64,000 nt of DNA. Origin: Nemopilema nomurai (Eukaryota; Cnidaria; Scyphozoa; Rhizostomeae; Rhizostomatidae). Below, one piece after another: positions 20,238 through 32,820 of this stretch. Below the pieces are notes generated by a model. It made no database searches. It worked only from the letters and a program-made list of their open reading frames with translations, and was not told the origin of the DNA. The DNA lies in contig ML133400.1 of the NCBI GenBank assembly GCA_003864495.1, forward strand, positions 550,575 through 614,574, read 5' to 3'. Every line of letters starts with the position of its first letter. Position 1 is the stretch's first letter. The translations under genes and the position numbers were made by a program.

Positions 20238-20453
20238 TTGCTCAGGGACAAAAAGCATATTGAAAAGCTAAAAATGCATTTGTATATAACTGCATTAGGC
20301 GTTGGCGCCTGCTTGCAGGAAGGAACTTGTAAAAGATTTTTTATTAAAGTCGCTGTCAACAGAGCTGTCTGTCGAGCCAACGACACTGTACTGGCATCTG
20401 AAGAAATTGGTGCTTTATTGAATGAGAAGTTAGAGAGCATGGGAGATTATTAG
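20238..20453 (+). CDS. Unknown ORF, possible exon (unit 1)
   Basis: A 71-codon frame with CLQEGTCKRFFIKVAV and AVCRANDTVLASEEIGALL looks protein-like. Unit 2 (41500-41668) has indels and a stop in the first half but keeps the second half. A possible intron with GTAAGTGAG at 20547 and TTGTCATTTCAG at 20608 lies 90 bp downstream, after a TAG. No family recognised. The minus strand is also open here for 123 codons, so the coding strand is uncertain. Confidence 0.3.
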   Translation: MLRDKKHIEKLKMHLYITALGVGACLQEGTCKRFFIKVAVNRAVCRANDTVLASEEIGALLNEKLESMGDY

Positions 20454-20786
20454 ATAAAAGTAGAACTGGCAGCGGTAAGGTGGCTTTTGATACACAATTT
20501 TCATATGATTTGTCCTCTGGGAACCACTAACATGGTTGCTTTTAGGGTAAGTGAGACAATCTAAAACTCAAACGAGTTGAAGTCTGAAATTATTCGTTGT
20601 CATTTCAGATGTTAACATTGCCGAGCTGAGTGATATATAAGTGTAGTGGTGTAAAGTACAGTATATAGTTACAAAAATACATGGTCCATGGTACAAATGG
20701 GTTTGCCTCCTTCTTTCCCAGAATAACCTTAGCTAACTTAAAAAGAGAACTCAATAAAGTGAACTTTATGAAGTCAATTTCTATTA

Positions 20787-21306
20787 GTGCCTATTAAATT
20801 GCATACTTTTGTGGCCTATATACCACTAGGTATGCTCTTAGGTGCCTTACCTTTTAGCACGCAGGGAATATGGTCAGAGGAAAGAGAAATTGAGACTGAA
20901 TCAATATTTAGTGAGGAAGCAATGGATGTCAAAACTGATATGAGTATGCCCATTCTGGCCGATGGATTTAGCTTTCATATCAATATCATACTCTATATTC
21001 TTCCAGCTTTGGTTTCTTTACCGGGCGATCAAGGTCTTGATCACAGTTTTTGCATTACCACGAAAAAGCATGGCTGTAGAGAGTGGGTCTAAAGTATTGA
21101 AAAATGTTGAAGCACTGCTTTTACAACATCCTGCTGTTCAAGGGAATGCACTCAAAAGATCAAAAACCCATTCGGCTACTCAACAAAGAGTCTGCTTTAA
21201 CGCAACTCAGGTCCACCTTTTAGAACAAAGACAAACGAATAACTTTGGTAGATCTGGATTCATTTTGACGATTCATTTTGACTCTTTCAGACAACGTATA
21301 AAATAA
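20787..21306 (+). pseudogene. Overlapping ORFs of unknown function, possibly one frameshifted gene
   Basis: Two frames overlap: 20787-21092 with acidic centre (EEREIETESIFSEEAMD) and hydrophobic INIILYILPALVSLP, and 20962-21306 with a hydrophobic start and polar end. They could be the two halves of one membrane protein shifted by an indel. Unit 2 (42002-42521) has both frames with replacement changes (G to D, P to L), which gives no sign of constraint. Not recognised. Confidence 0.3.
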
Positions 21307-21468
21307 AGGAGAAACTGGGAAGAGATTACGTGAAATATCCATCAAAATTAGAAGCTTTTACTAAACCGGAAATTCTATGATGTACCCTTTTCGCAACAAT
21401 TTCATGGAGGAGATCCACAGCGAACACACCAAAGCCCGAAATCTCATGCAGCGGTACCGCCTTATTGA

Positions 21469-21703
21469 AGTTGATCAATCCAACCCACTTTTAAAATTGA
21501 TCAATCCAACCAACATTGAAACGCAATCCGTCCAACACAATTTAAAAGTTGATCAATCCAACCCACTTTGAAAGGTGATCCATCCAACCCACTTTTAAGG
21601 TTTATCTATCCAATCCATTTTAAAAGTTGATCTAATCAACCCATTTTAAAAGTTGACCCAACCAACCCACTTCAAATGTTTATCAACTCAACCCAATTTT
21701 AAG
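21469..21703 (+). repeat. 26-bp minisatellite, left array (unit 1)
   Basis: About nine imperfect units of the type TTGATCAATCCAACCCACTT plus TTAAAA. The complementary sequence is arrayed at 24250-24375, in the opposite direction. Unit 2 has an expanded version at about 42683-42990. Confidence 0.85.
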
Positions 21704-21744
21704 AGTCTTTTAAGAATCTTTCGAGAGAATTAGTCATTAGAATA

Positions 21745-22135
21745 TTTTGGACAATTTGGAACATGATGCAAGGGACAGCTCTTGGGCGGTTTAGCTCTTA
21801 TCTTACTAACCGAAGTCAGTATAAATCTGTAAATGGTTTCATTCTAGTCATTTGAGTTTTATTTTTGGTATTCTCCAAGGGTTTGTCCTTGGGCCTTATT
21901 TGCTTCTAATTTCATTATGATCTTCCCATATCGTCTTCCAAGATTTCGTCCTCCCTTTCTGTTGATGATACAAACATCTACTACGAAGCTCATAGTTTAA
22001 TTACTCTCAACAAAGTTGTGAACAAACACTCAAGAAAGCCCAAACTTTTCTAAATCAGAGTCTAGTGGAACTGACGGCTTCAAGGCTGTGAACTGGATAA
22101 ATTTCTTGCCTCTAAATACCATATTTAAGGAAGGT
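21745..22135 (+). pseudogene. LINE reverse transcriptase fragment (unit 1)
   Basis: Translated in shifting frames it reads YLTNRSQYKSVNG, then a degenerate [14 protein letters not shown] block (VLQGFVLGPY in unit 2), DDLPISSSKISSSLS and VDDTNIYYEA, matching the fingers-palm region of CR1/L2/jockey-type reverse transcriptases around the catalytic ADDT motif (here VDDT). Frameshifts and stops abound. The rest of the element is not recognisable. Confidence 0.7.
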
Positions 22136-24060
22136 TTATTAGAAATATTTATCATAAATAGTTAACATCTAAAATAAACTGTTTTTTTTGGTAATGAGGA
22201 AGGTTTCATTCAAAATAATTGCAGCCAAAGAAATGTCATAACTTTTTCTGGTGCAAGTTTTTCATTCTGAAGTAAAAAATGTATTCTTTTAGTCAAAATG
22301 CCATGTCTTTAAATTGTAAGTGCAGTCCAAGAACAATACCTCACTTTATTTGTGAGGCTGTAGTGGTAAATTCCTTTTACGCAAACCTTTATGCCCAACT
22401 CGAAACGATCTAAAAGGAGGAGATCAAGATCCATATGAGTAAATGTCATTATTTTGTTTCAGGTAGCAAAAAATTTTGTGGTCGATTCTTTGCCAGATAT
22501 GTATGTGCAACCTGCAAAGTTTTGAAATATTAGAATCGACTTTATAAAAATTAATGCATCAAGTGTCTATTTCTTTAATACAATAATTTATTTTATCATA
22601 ATAGTTGTTGGGAATGAATGTGCATAATTTTTGCAGTGCATTGTTGCAGAAGAAATTAAGTAGCAAGTATGAGGTTGAAATATATTTGAAATAGCAATAA
22701 TGCTTCCCATATACAGTATATTGTACCAGATTTCTTTGGAACAATTCACGGAACATTTTGGCTTTGTAAAATGTGTAGGAAACTCGGCGAAATTTGATTA
22801 ACTTGCATTGCAAAATTTATTGGCAGTTATGCTACTTCGGAGGAGCAAAAGAAGTAGAGGTGAAAATGTTTACGATGTGAAAAAGGAGGCAAGGAGTTCT
22901 TTGAAAACTTTGCAATTTTTAGCATAGTCTGTAAAATGGATGCAAGTAATAGAAGATGTTCCTATGAAGTTGTGAATGGAGAACGAAGTTCAAGGCTCCT
23001 CCGGCGGTTGGCATGCTTCGCAGGAGCTGGCGGAATGAAGAAAAAGAAGACGAAGAAATATATTGCAAACGGATGGCAAGGCAAATGAAAAGAAGGGCAG
23101 GCAAATGTGCCTCCTTCTGATCATGATTGCCGACATTTGCATCGGAGAAGAAAAGCATTCAGGATAATCATTCATAAATCTCCTTTTCTCTTCGACTTTG
23201 TCCAAATTTGAATTATTCGAGAAAATTTTCATCAGAGCAAAACTGAATTTTCAAACTCGATGTACATTGTCTAGATAAAAAATCAAGTCCTACAAATTGC
23301 AGTAACCCAAATTAAACTATTTAAGCCAAAAACGTTAAATATGTTGCAAAAATGCTTAGCTTTGGGTCATTGATACTTTACATCTGATCACGAAAAGCAC
23401 TAATAAAATTACAATACATTATAATAAACAAAGTTCGTAAATGCTAGTATATTCTGAATGAAAAGCTCACTGCTCGTTCAATGAAATACATTTCTTCAAA
23501 CTGTTGACATCCTTTGACATAAAAGTCATCGTTTGAAGTCCCTTCTAGGAAATTCGCAAGGCAACTGTCCAGCGGTTGGAAAAACTTCGTTTTTGCTGCT
23601 GTCCTTTTGCTGAAGAAAAACTTCGTTTCAGGATGTATGCAGTTAGGACAGCGTTCCCATAAGTACAGATACTTGGACTCATACAACACACATTGCATGA
23701 TTCTTGGCTCCTGCTAGAAGCAACCAGTTTCAGCAGAGATCCGAGCTTTAACACGAATACATCATTGGTTCTTGTCGAAAGTAAAAGCTTTTTGCAGAAA
23801 TCCTGCTAAACCTCTTCCCATGATAGGCTGACACTTGTTAGCTTAACGCGAAGGTACCTAGTCTGTGATGGATCATACTAACTAAGAATGGCATACTGAA
23901 AGCCAGACTTTACCAGCTCTTTCCGGCTTCAGGGCTCAAACCTATTTTTTATATTGTCGTTACAATTATTCCAATTACCACAACGAGTGGACCAAAGATC
24001 TAATTTCCTTCAAGGTGCTCAGGTGGAAATAAAATTGCTTTATTGAATAAATAGAGTAGC
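22136..24060. other. Region with minus-strand ORFs of doubtful status
   Basis: Minus frames at 22559-22813, 22919-23232 and 23444-23754 are open in both units 1 and 2. The last has protein-like stretches (ERCPNCIHPETKFFFSK; LEGTSNDDFYVKGCQQFEE), yet in unit 2 a one-base insertion (44796, CTGTTTGACAT) shifts it. Since the two units are nearly identical over this stretch, shared openness says little. I see no domain. Confidence 0.35.
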
Positions 24061-24066
24061 ATGTAT

Positions 24067-24634
24067 TATCAAGCTATTTTTATTTGAGATAACACAAGAT
24101 AAAAAAATAACTCCGACAAAAAATTACTGGAGCACGCGAGAGACCGGATGCCAGCTAATGCCATTGATGCCGGGAATCCCTGTTTGTGCCTGGTCACTGC
24201 CTCGACCCCACCGGGGCCTTCTTCGACTTTGAATGGAAAAGTGACCGTGTTAAAAGTGGGTTGAATGGATCAACTTTAAAAGTGGGTTGGATGGATAAAC
24301 TTTAAAAGTGGGTTGGATGGATTAACATTAAAAGTGGTTTTGATGGATTAACATTAAAAGTGGTTTTGATTGATCAGAAATGACCAGATTGAGCAAATTG
24401 CAAAAAAATTTAAGGTTTCATTTAAGTAATAGGGAATGGAACCTCGCCATTCTTTTGCTGATTGCTGTTACCACTGCTTGAGTGCCCATTGAAGGGCATT
24501 TTGCATCTTTTTCTGAAGTTAACCACAAACTAGAGGACGAAGCGAGTACACGCCACATCTAGTTTCCAAAATATTATCAAAACCATCTAGGAGATTGGAC
24601 TTTAATTTTTGACACATTCCTGGCACCCAAGGAA
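24067..24634. other. Unit-1-specific segment
   Basis: Present in unit 1 between TGTATTAT and GAAACATG, which are adjacent in unit 2 (45360-45375). It contains the inverted minisatellite array and a minus-strand frame with FPWVPGMCQKLKSNLLDGF and RCGVYSLRPLVCG (about 24525-24645). No target duplication or terminal repeats are visible, so a deletion in unit 2 is more likely than an insertion in unit 1. Confidence 0.6.
24250..24375 (-). repeat. 26-bp minisatellite, inverted right array (unit 1)
   Basis: Five units of TTTAAAAGTGGGTTGGATGG plus ATTAAC, the reverse complement of the array at 21469-21703. The two arrays face each other across 2.5 kb that includes a LINE fragment. Confidence 0.85.
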
Positions 24635-24639
24635 ACATG

Positions 24640-25850
24640 AATCCATTAATTGCTTCCTCCCACGTTTTGCAAATTGTTGACTTCAGTTTAAATCCGTGTA
24701 TTTCTGCAGAATGTATATGTAATGCAAGTATATCACATACGCTAATAAGAGACCCTGGTTTGTACGCCTGTATTCCTCTTATCCTGAATCACGACTGACT
24801 TACCTTCGTAGTTATATTCAGTTAACCTACACGGATTTCGTTACAATCAGGATGAGCTGAATTTTGTAACGCAGGGAATCAAATTGTTCATTGCATTAAG
24901 AGTGGTACCATTCATTTGGTACTTTCAAGAAATCAGATTGTCATAAAATATATGGTTAACATTTGCTTGTTATTTGATTAACCTTTTTGCTTCCCGTATT
25001 ATTTTGCTTCTTTCCAAAAAGCTAAAGTTCTCACACGATGAGTCAATAATTATTAAGAAAAGCAAACCAAACTTTTGAAAAAGAGCATAAATTAAACTGA
25101 AGACCCAGCAGCTTGTCTCGGCAAGCAAGGTCTCTGGGGCGCGGTACAGAAAGGGTGTGGCTAAAGACAAATTTGGCCACCCTCTACTTCAAAACTTGAG
25201 TCAGAGGCCCTGTGTATGAAAATTTCTTCAGTGCTTATTAGATAGATCTCAAAAACTGATATATTCCACGACGGTAATTATTTCTGGTATTGCTAGTTAA
25301 CACAATATATTGCTGGTTAAGTATTTTGTCGAATATTATTCTTGTCCTTCTTCAGCCAGCGTTACGACCGACACTCTACTCTCCAATTTAGCCCGATTTG
25401 CCAAAGGCTCCATTGACCTGTCTCGTAGTTTAGTTAAAATAAGGTGGGACTTTTGATCATCACTTGAATACTAAGTAGGGTCTATTGCGCGCAGGACAAG
25501 AATCGTAGCGCACGGAGCGTAAAATTTGATGTTGTTGCCTGTGCTAGTTACCAAATGCCATTAGAAAGAGGCAAATTACACCGGTAAAACTCCATCATTT
25601 CGAATTTATAGTAAGACATTTGCTGACTAAAGGTCGACCACCAGTTGGCAAACCAAAAGAAGATTTGAAAGAAAAGAAAACCCCGTGCGCACGAGCAAAT
25701 GGAGACGGAATGACAGCCAGAATCACATTGCAGCTGTAAATCGACGAAGAAAGGTTATGCTATTCCTTTTCATGCGACAGAAACTGTTAGAAATTGAAGA
25801 AGTAGAATGTTATCTGTACTTGAAACTACCTAGAAAAGACACGACTTTGA
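24640..25850. other. Unit end, no supported gene
   Basis: An 11-bp inverted repeat, AAATCCGTGTA (24690) and TACACGGATTT (about 24831), encloses about 130 bp. The minus frame 24970-25170 is short and not protein-like. Unit 2 is collinear (45380-46591). Confidence 0.4.
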
Positions 25851-26146
25851 CTTAAGGGAACCGGTAAAGGTGAGACTACCTCTTGCTTATTCGATAAACA
25901 CAAGTGTCCGATTCAAAATTATTTTTCAAATGTTTCGAATGTCTGCTTCAAAATTTAAAGAATTAGCAAAATATGTTGTACTCCTGGAGCTTGTTAGTGT
26001 AGTAGAATTACGGCTTTACCCCGACAAAAATAATATAAAATGAGATTATTGCATGTGAGCAGGGGCGCATGTACCCCTTTCATCAACTCTGCTCACCCAT
26101 TGAGAAATGAGTATTGGCAATAAAGGCAAAGTTCTGAATTGAACAC

Positions 26147-26530
26147 TTGCGCTTAGCTACTGTGGAGCAGAGAAAACATACTCCAATCTCTGCAAAAAGT
26201 CGTGGAACACTTGCTCTAATTTACGCATCGCGCAGCGTGCTGAATCACCTCGCCCCTCAAACAATGTTGTGTAGCGCAAAAGAAAATAACTCTACAAACA
26301 CAAGTGATGAATTCACATATAGCTATGGCTTTCACCTAACGATCCAACAATGTTTTAGGGGGAAGGGGTTGCAACATAAAAGGAAACACAGGAATAGAAC
26401 GGGGGTTGAAAAATCACTTAATGTTCAAGGTGTTCCAATTACTTTTGGCAGAGATTGTAGCTTCTTTCTTGGAGGATCTGCTGTAGACGCCTTTCTTGTG
26501 TCAACCAACATTCTTCTGCAGTCACAATGA
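26147..26530 (+). CDS. Unknown 127-codon ORF, unit 2 copy
   Basis: Open copy of the ORF broken at 1845-2194. The first codon available is TTG, with no in-frame ATG close by, so an internal exon or a chance frame is as likely as a small gene. It has a basic stretch in the middle and a small hydrophobic segment near the end. It differs from the unit 3 copy by several amino-acid changes, with no obvious excess of silent changes, so I cannot argue for selection. Confidence 0.25.
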   Translation: MRLATVEQRKHTPISAKSRGTLALIYASRSVLNHLAPQTMLCSAKENNSTNTSDEFTYSYGFHLTIQQCFRGKGLQHKRKHRNRTGVEKSLNVQGVPITFGRDCSFFLGGSAVDAFLVSTNILLQSQ

Positions 26531-29500
26531 ACCAAGACTGTACCAATAGGGGATTATTCAAGTAGCTAAAGAAGAAGTTAACACTGCGTCTATTATGGAC
26601 GTCTATCATAAATACATTTCGACTTAAAATGCTCCAAACTTTATTACATTTAATCACATAGTATCACCAGCACTAATTGATAAAACGTACCTTTGCAAGT
26701 CAGAAAATCTCTTTCTCACTGACTCGGGTCTGTGTTTTCAGTCCTTTCATCCTTACCTTCACCGCTGACACTTTCTCGAACCCATCGTTATTGCATAATT
26801 ATCTGCGCGCCTTTCAATATTCGCTTGGCCTTTTCTTCATTTCACCTTTTAATTGAATATTTGCACATACTAACGGTAAACATGTTTAAAAAGTTACATA
26901 ATGCATTTTCCTTTCAGAAGATGTACATGTTATGTAGTTTTGGCGAAAAAAAGATTTGATTCCCTGTTGTCGGTTGGCCACTATGGGGCTCGCCCATATA
27001 TGGGGTTTCCAATTCCCAATTAATGGGGCTTTTTTCATATCTAACATAGAATAGAACATCTGTGCCAATTACAGATTTATCATATTTTGTCAGGATTAGA
27101 GCGTTTTCACACCCAATTCCACTACACTACGTGACCTGTCGTCAATTACAATGTTCCAATCTTCCCCTTCATTTTCCAGCATATCTCCTACCTGCACCCG
27201 AGCATCCAAAAATTTTGGAGTAGTAGGGTTTAGTCTTCAGGACTCGAAATCTTGAAACCTTCTGTGGAGAAAAAGTTGGACAGAAAAGTAAAGTTGGCCA
27301 CTTTTTTTCTAAACGCCACCCAACCAAAATGGTCCAGCCACATCACTGTCAAGAGACCTTCATGAATGCCATGTTTGTCAAGAAGCAACGCCAGAAATCA
27401 AACGTTTCTTTGGCGGTTTTACCACCATCTTAAGGAAAGTATAGCTTGCGTGACGATGGCATTTTAATGCAATACTCGCTTTACTAGGACTAGAATGCTG
27501 TCTGTCAAACTACAAACAACTTTTCATTTATTCACATCTTTTCATTTATTCACATCTTTTTGGTATTTCTCGTGTACTATGTAGCAAATTATATTGTATG
27601 TTGCATTCTGCAAACCATAATCTTCCAGAAATCTTATGCAATAATATGGACTGAAAAGACCAAAAATCTATATCGAGAACAAAACGTCTTGAGCTCAAGT
27701 TTTTTTACATTTGATTGTTTTTTGCCCTTCTACTGAAATGGATATCATAGAGTGTTTGTCAAATACCTTTATTCAATAATTGCTGTTTATTCAATCAAAT
27801 TTCCGCACACTCAGGAAAGAGAAGCGGTTAATGCTTTGAAAAAGTTGCGGTTGCTGCCTTTTCGGTATATCAGTACTGGAAGGAAAAGTGAACCCTCATT
27901 GATGGTAGGGAAAACAGGGGCGGATCTAAGCCTCCGCATAAATTACACATGAGACAGTAAATTCTTGTCACATTATATTGAATGCATTCGAGTACCAATT
28001 CTTGCTGAAACAAACCGCCACTTCAATCACTGTTCTAAAAAGGAGTAGATCGAGCAACTGGACTGTGTTTTTTGAAGCCATGATAGCGGTCACCTTGATG
28101 TGACCACCTTTCTGTAATCACATGAGACCACAGTTCCACATTTGTTTGAACAAAGCACGACACTTGTTGGGAAATCTAGAATAACATCGAAATTTCATTA
28201 TAAAGTCTTCATGTTGTGTATTTATATTTATCCGCAAACTAATGAACCAAAATGAATAGGACACGATTCCTAGCGTATCTGAGCTTTGTGATTTGCGAGA
28301 GGGACATTTAGCATAACAATTAACGGAGCATCTATACATTGATTCTTGTCTGGACCAAAACAGACAGATTTACGGCAGCATATTTTTTCAGTTAACAAGC
28401 TAAATATGATACGGAGCTAAAAACTAGTGAAATGACAGTGAAGTTAAAAGTAATGTATTTTCTTCCAAAAGGGTAAGGAAAGCAGGAATTTACAGATCAT
28501 TCTGCGATTGGCAAAATAAACTTCACGAAAAGATGGCCAAATCTTCTTTGTATTGTTGTTCACAAAGGAATAAGATACTTTAGCCCACACTTAGCTGAAG
28601 TCCCTTGTAGCCCCATAGTCCATGGTAGCCCTTATCAAATGGGAAAAGCGAGAGACTTTAGTGGATAATCGTTTGGGCACGGAATTCAAATTAAGCTCAA
28701 GAATAGAAAGTTCAGAGAAATACCTCGTTTTCTATTCCAATTACGTTTTCACCGAAACTAAATTTCTAAGTCCTGTTAAATCATTAATTAAAGATAGAGA
28801 TGTTGCTTGTTAGAATTGGCTGGCTGTGATAACGACCACTCAGAGCAAATATAAATTTGTGTCTAATTAAGCATTCGTCAGTCATCCTTTTAACTGAAAG
28901 TCTCACAATACGAAAAATGAGATTTTGACTTGAAGCGTAGGCATACTTGAAGCGTGGAACTTTCCTCCGACAGAATCATAATGCATATCACAAGAATCTA
29001 CTAAATGTCTCTTAACCATAATTATAAATGGAGTACAACGGATATTTATCTGAAAAGAGCTTGTTGCATTGAAAAGAGTTGATAAAAGGCCAGTTGAAAG
29101 AAAGTCTAGTTTTCGCATTTTATGAAAATAATTCACAAAGCTATAGGCATATTTCAATAGAAGAGCAAATACAGGTAGCATTCTTACATCAGCAATGAAG
29201 CCTAGGTTGATGGTACAATAAATTTCAGTATAAATTTTACTGTTTAAAAGATAGTTCTCACTATGATTTCAAGGTGACTGCCACACTTAACGTTAATTGG
29301 AATGACTCATCGATCATCAGGTTCCCGTCGCATAGGCCATCAAGTTCTCCTCGCAGGTATTTGGCTTAACTAAAAGCATATTTCGCTACCTTTTTATCAA
29401 GACGATGGAATGGTACATTCAGAAAATGCATTCTAGTCACAATTTTCGCCGTAAGCACTATGACACCAAGGGGATAGAATGAGTACAAAGCAACACTTCT

Positions 29501-30806
29501 TACTTTTTGGTTGAAACCAGGATGAGGTATGCACATTGGTAGAGGGTTGTAATTTGATTCATGTACATGGATCGTGTTTTGCTTCGTTTAATGAACAGAA
29601 TTTCTCATTTCTGTCTCTTGTCTTTCGCTGGCCCAATTTTCACAGGCTGTTTTCCGTTCACAACCATGTGAGGAACATTTTCTAGAATTAAAACAAATTG
29701 GTTAGAAAAAACACTAATTGAGTTTTATCCTGATGGAAAGAAAAGATTACAGATAGACTAAGCCATCGAAAGATAGTATGAAGCTCTTCGTGATTCTACA
29801 CATTTTCCTGCGAAAATGATACCAAATAAACTACAAATACCAGATTTTGAAACTTGAAAGTGTTGTGTGGGGACTTAAGAATTCAAAATATAAATGATCT
29901 ACAAATTGGTGACATTCATATCTTGAAAATGTAATCAAATCAGAGAATAATCGTGAAGTTTTGAAGCATTGAAAAAACCACTAGTTGCTGACTACATCAA
30001 AATTCTAGTTTCATAAATTGCTATAACATACAACCCTGTGCAATTAAATTCTTTTTGGCTAATCCTGTAAGTTACAACTTCTAAAAGCTCGATTTCCTTT
30101 TTGCAAGCTCAATATCTGCAAACTTTGCACATTGCATGCGTCCCTGTTGCCGTTCACATTTTATACTGCTCCTCGTACGCAACATCTCATCCAGGATTGT
30201 AGAATGTCTTTTTTGCCGTGTCAAAACTGCAACATAAAGAAGTGAGAAGACAGGACTTACCTGGTACAGATAAAAAGCCTCTTTGTCTTCTTCTCCAATG
30301 GGGTCTCCCAAACCTTAGCCACAAATGCAGTCTTTCTATTTTCGTTCTTGTTGCTAGTTATTTATTTAAATATGCTGGCCACGATACCGTCTTTTCAAAT
30401 GACCCAACCACATCTAAAGAGAAAAGAGGTGCAAAATGATTAGAGCTTTAATAAAAAGAAGAAGATCTTTCTAAGAATAAGTTGATTTTGCGAGACTTTT
30501 TACGGGGTCACGGTGTAGAAGGTTTCGTTTTGCCTTTCTGTGTTCACAACCAATGTGTACTAATCATTGCTTCCTTGTAATGTCACTGGCTTTCACAGCT
30601 TCAGGTTGAAACTTTCGCCATCATAACAAAACAGCATGGATCTATGTCTTTACATTTTCCGTTTCAAAAATAATGCTTTTCCTTTCAATATCCAATGTCT
30701 TTCTTTATAAATCCAAGGAAGGAGATCTCAAGTCAAAGAAATTAAACAAAGACACGGCTAAATATACAAGAATTATAGTAAAAAAGTGCCAAAATCTTAT
30801 CAGTAC

Positions 30807-30946
30807 CTGGTTTAGGAAACAAATAGCTCTCAAACGTCTTTGCATCGACTCCCTTGGCTCCAAGCAATAAGAAAGAGTACTTTTGATTCTTTTGATTGTT
30901 CCAAAACATTGTCTGAACTGCAACCTCTTCCCACTCAACCCATTGT
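30807..30946 (-). CDS. Exon-like segment (QWVEWEE exon), unit 2
   Basis: The 140-bp minus-strand exon candidate is bounded by acceptor CATTTCGCAG and donor CCAG/GTACTGATAAG. The encoded segment runs from QWVEWEEV through SFLLLGAKGVDAKTF to FPKP. It matches the unit 3 copy exactly in protein, as far as I can see. It would be an internal exon of a larger minus-strand gene whose other exons I cannot link with certainty. No family recognised. Confidence 0.5.
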
Positions 30947-31399
30947 CTGCGAAATGACATGATTCGTGAAACTAAGCATTGAACATTGAAAGAGGAAGGT
31001 GATTAAGGATAAAAACAGCCTAAGGTACCTGAAAAGCGTTTATCAAGATCCAAATACCCTAACACAAGTGAAAATTAAGACGCATGTGAAGAGTGAGGAC
31101 AACTGAAAGCATGAGCTACTTGCAACTTTACCAATGATAGGGGCCTACAAAGAATAAAACAACAAAAATTTCTTGGCTACTTACCACCTCTCTCAGGTTA
31201 GAAGAAGTTGTAAATCGTCCTGAAAAGCCTCAGCATCCCTTTCCAACCGTCGTCCTGAATCCCCAACTATGCTTAAATTGAAGAAACGTAACCCTTAGCC
31301 TCGGAAGACAGAGGGAGCATAAGGAAAATAAACATATCAGTAACACTAGGTGTAGTCATTTCTAATCGTTGGTTAATTTGTAAAAATCGCATTTCCCCA

Positions 31400-32820
31400 T
31401 GGATCTCTCGTTCGAGATACGCCTATTCAAAGCTACTGCGTACAGAGCCAATGGGCTGAGATCATACTAGAGCGTTGAACGGGGGACTGTGATCACAAAT
31501 AACACAATAACCTAAGGCACCTGAAACGACGTTTCTCATCACCCCTATGCCCTAATTCAAGGTGATGAATGGTGATGGAACACCGTCATGCGAAACAGGT
31601 AGGAAACAAACTACTTAAATTACCATTTACAATTACTTTAATCATTACTCTAATTGTGAATAAAATATCTTTTATTTTATTTGTAGTCGTTCCAAATTAT
31701 TGGTTAAATTGCGAAGTTAGTCCCCGTGAATATCCCTAGACCTCGTTCGAGATACGCCTATTCAAAGCTGCTGCGTACAGAGCCAATGGGCTATGGTCAT
31801 ACTAAACCGTTGAACGGGGAACTGTGATTACAAATAACACAACAACCTAAAGCACCTGAAACGACGTTTCTCATCGCCCCTATGCCCCACTTCAAGGCGA
31901 TGAATGGTGATGGAACACCGTCATGCGAAACAGGTAGGAAACAAACTACCCAAGCTACTACACTATGATACATGTAGTTGCTCCAAATTATTGGTTTATT
32001 GGTAAAAACTCTCCCACTTGGTATCGCATAACCGCCCTACGATACCTATTCAATGTTCTTCTGTACTGACCGAGGGGCCATAGTCGGTACTAAACAATGA
32101 ACTGGGGATTGTGATTACAAAAACACAACAACCTAAGGCACCTGAAACGACGTTTCTCATCGCCTCTATGCCCCACTTCAAGGCGATGAATGGTGATGGA
32201 ACACCGTCATGCGAAACAGGTAGGAAACAAACTACCCAAGTTACTACTGACCACTATGATACATGTAGTTGCTCCAAATTATTGGTTTATTGGTAAAAAC
32301 TCTCCCACTTGGTATCGCATAACCGCCCACGATACCTATTCAATGTTCTTCTGTACTGACCGAGGGGCCATAGTCGGTACTAAACAATGAACTGGGGATT
32401 GTGATTACAAAAACACAACAACCTAAGGCACCTGAAACGACGTTTCTCATCGCCCCTATGCCCCACTTCAAGGCGATGAATGGTGATGGAACACCGTCAT
32501 GCGAAACAGGTAGGAAACAAACTACCCAAGCTACTACACTATGATACATGTAGTTGCTCCAAATTATTGGTTTATTGGTAAAAACTCTCCCACTTGGTAT
32601 CGCATAACCGCCCTACGATACCTATTCAATGTTCTTCTGTACTGACCGAGGGGCCATAGTCGGTACTAAACAATGAACTGGGGATTGTGATTACAAAAAC
32701 ACAACAACCTAAGGCACCTGAAACGACGTTTCTCATCGCCTCTATGCCCCACTTCAAGGCGATGAATGGTGATGGAACACCGTCATGCGAAACAGGTAGG
32801 AAACAAACTACCCTTAATAC
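31400..32820 (+). repeat. Structured tandem satellite, unit 2 array (5 monomers)
   Basis: Cores begin at 31511, 31846, 32132, 32422 and 32708, with spacings of 335, 286, 290 and 286 bp, so one long-type monomer is followed by short-type monomers. Copy number and order differ from unit 1, as expected from unequal exchange inside the array. Both hairpins are kept; the first monomer has the A-T form of the variable base pair, the others the G-C form. Confidence 0.9.

Larger units (their letters stand above)
1561..25853. repeat. Segmental tandem duplication, unit 1 (about 24.3 kb)
   Basis: The sequence starting TTAAGGGAATCGGTAAAGG recurs at 25854 and 46592 and the following kilobases are collinear in all three places. 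Unit 1 is the longest. It carries the hAT-like insertion inside the Copia element, a 568-bp segment at 24067-24634 missing from unit 2, and a tandem duplication at 9164-9460. It lacks about 313 bp near 5606 that units 2 and 3 have, with ATTTT microhomology at the junction, which points to a deletion in unit 1. Confidence 0.95.

Noticed and set aside
20787..21306. Functional membrane protein gene
   Set aside because: The copies in units 1 and 2 differ mostly by amino-acid replacing changes and the frames overlap, so I keep it only as an unknown pseudogene candidate.
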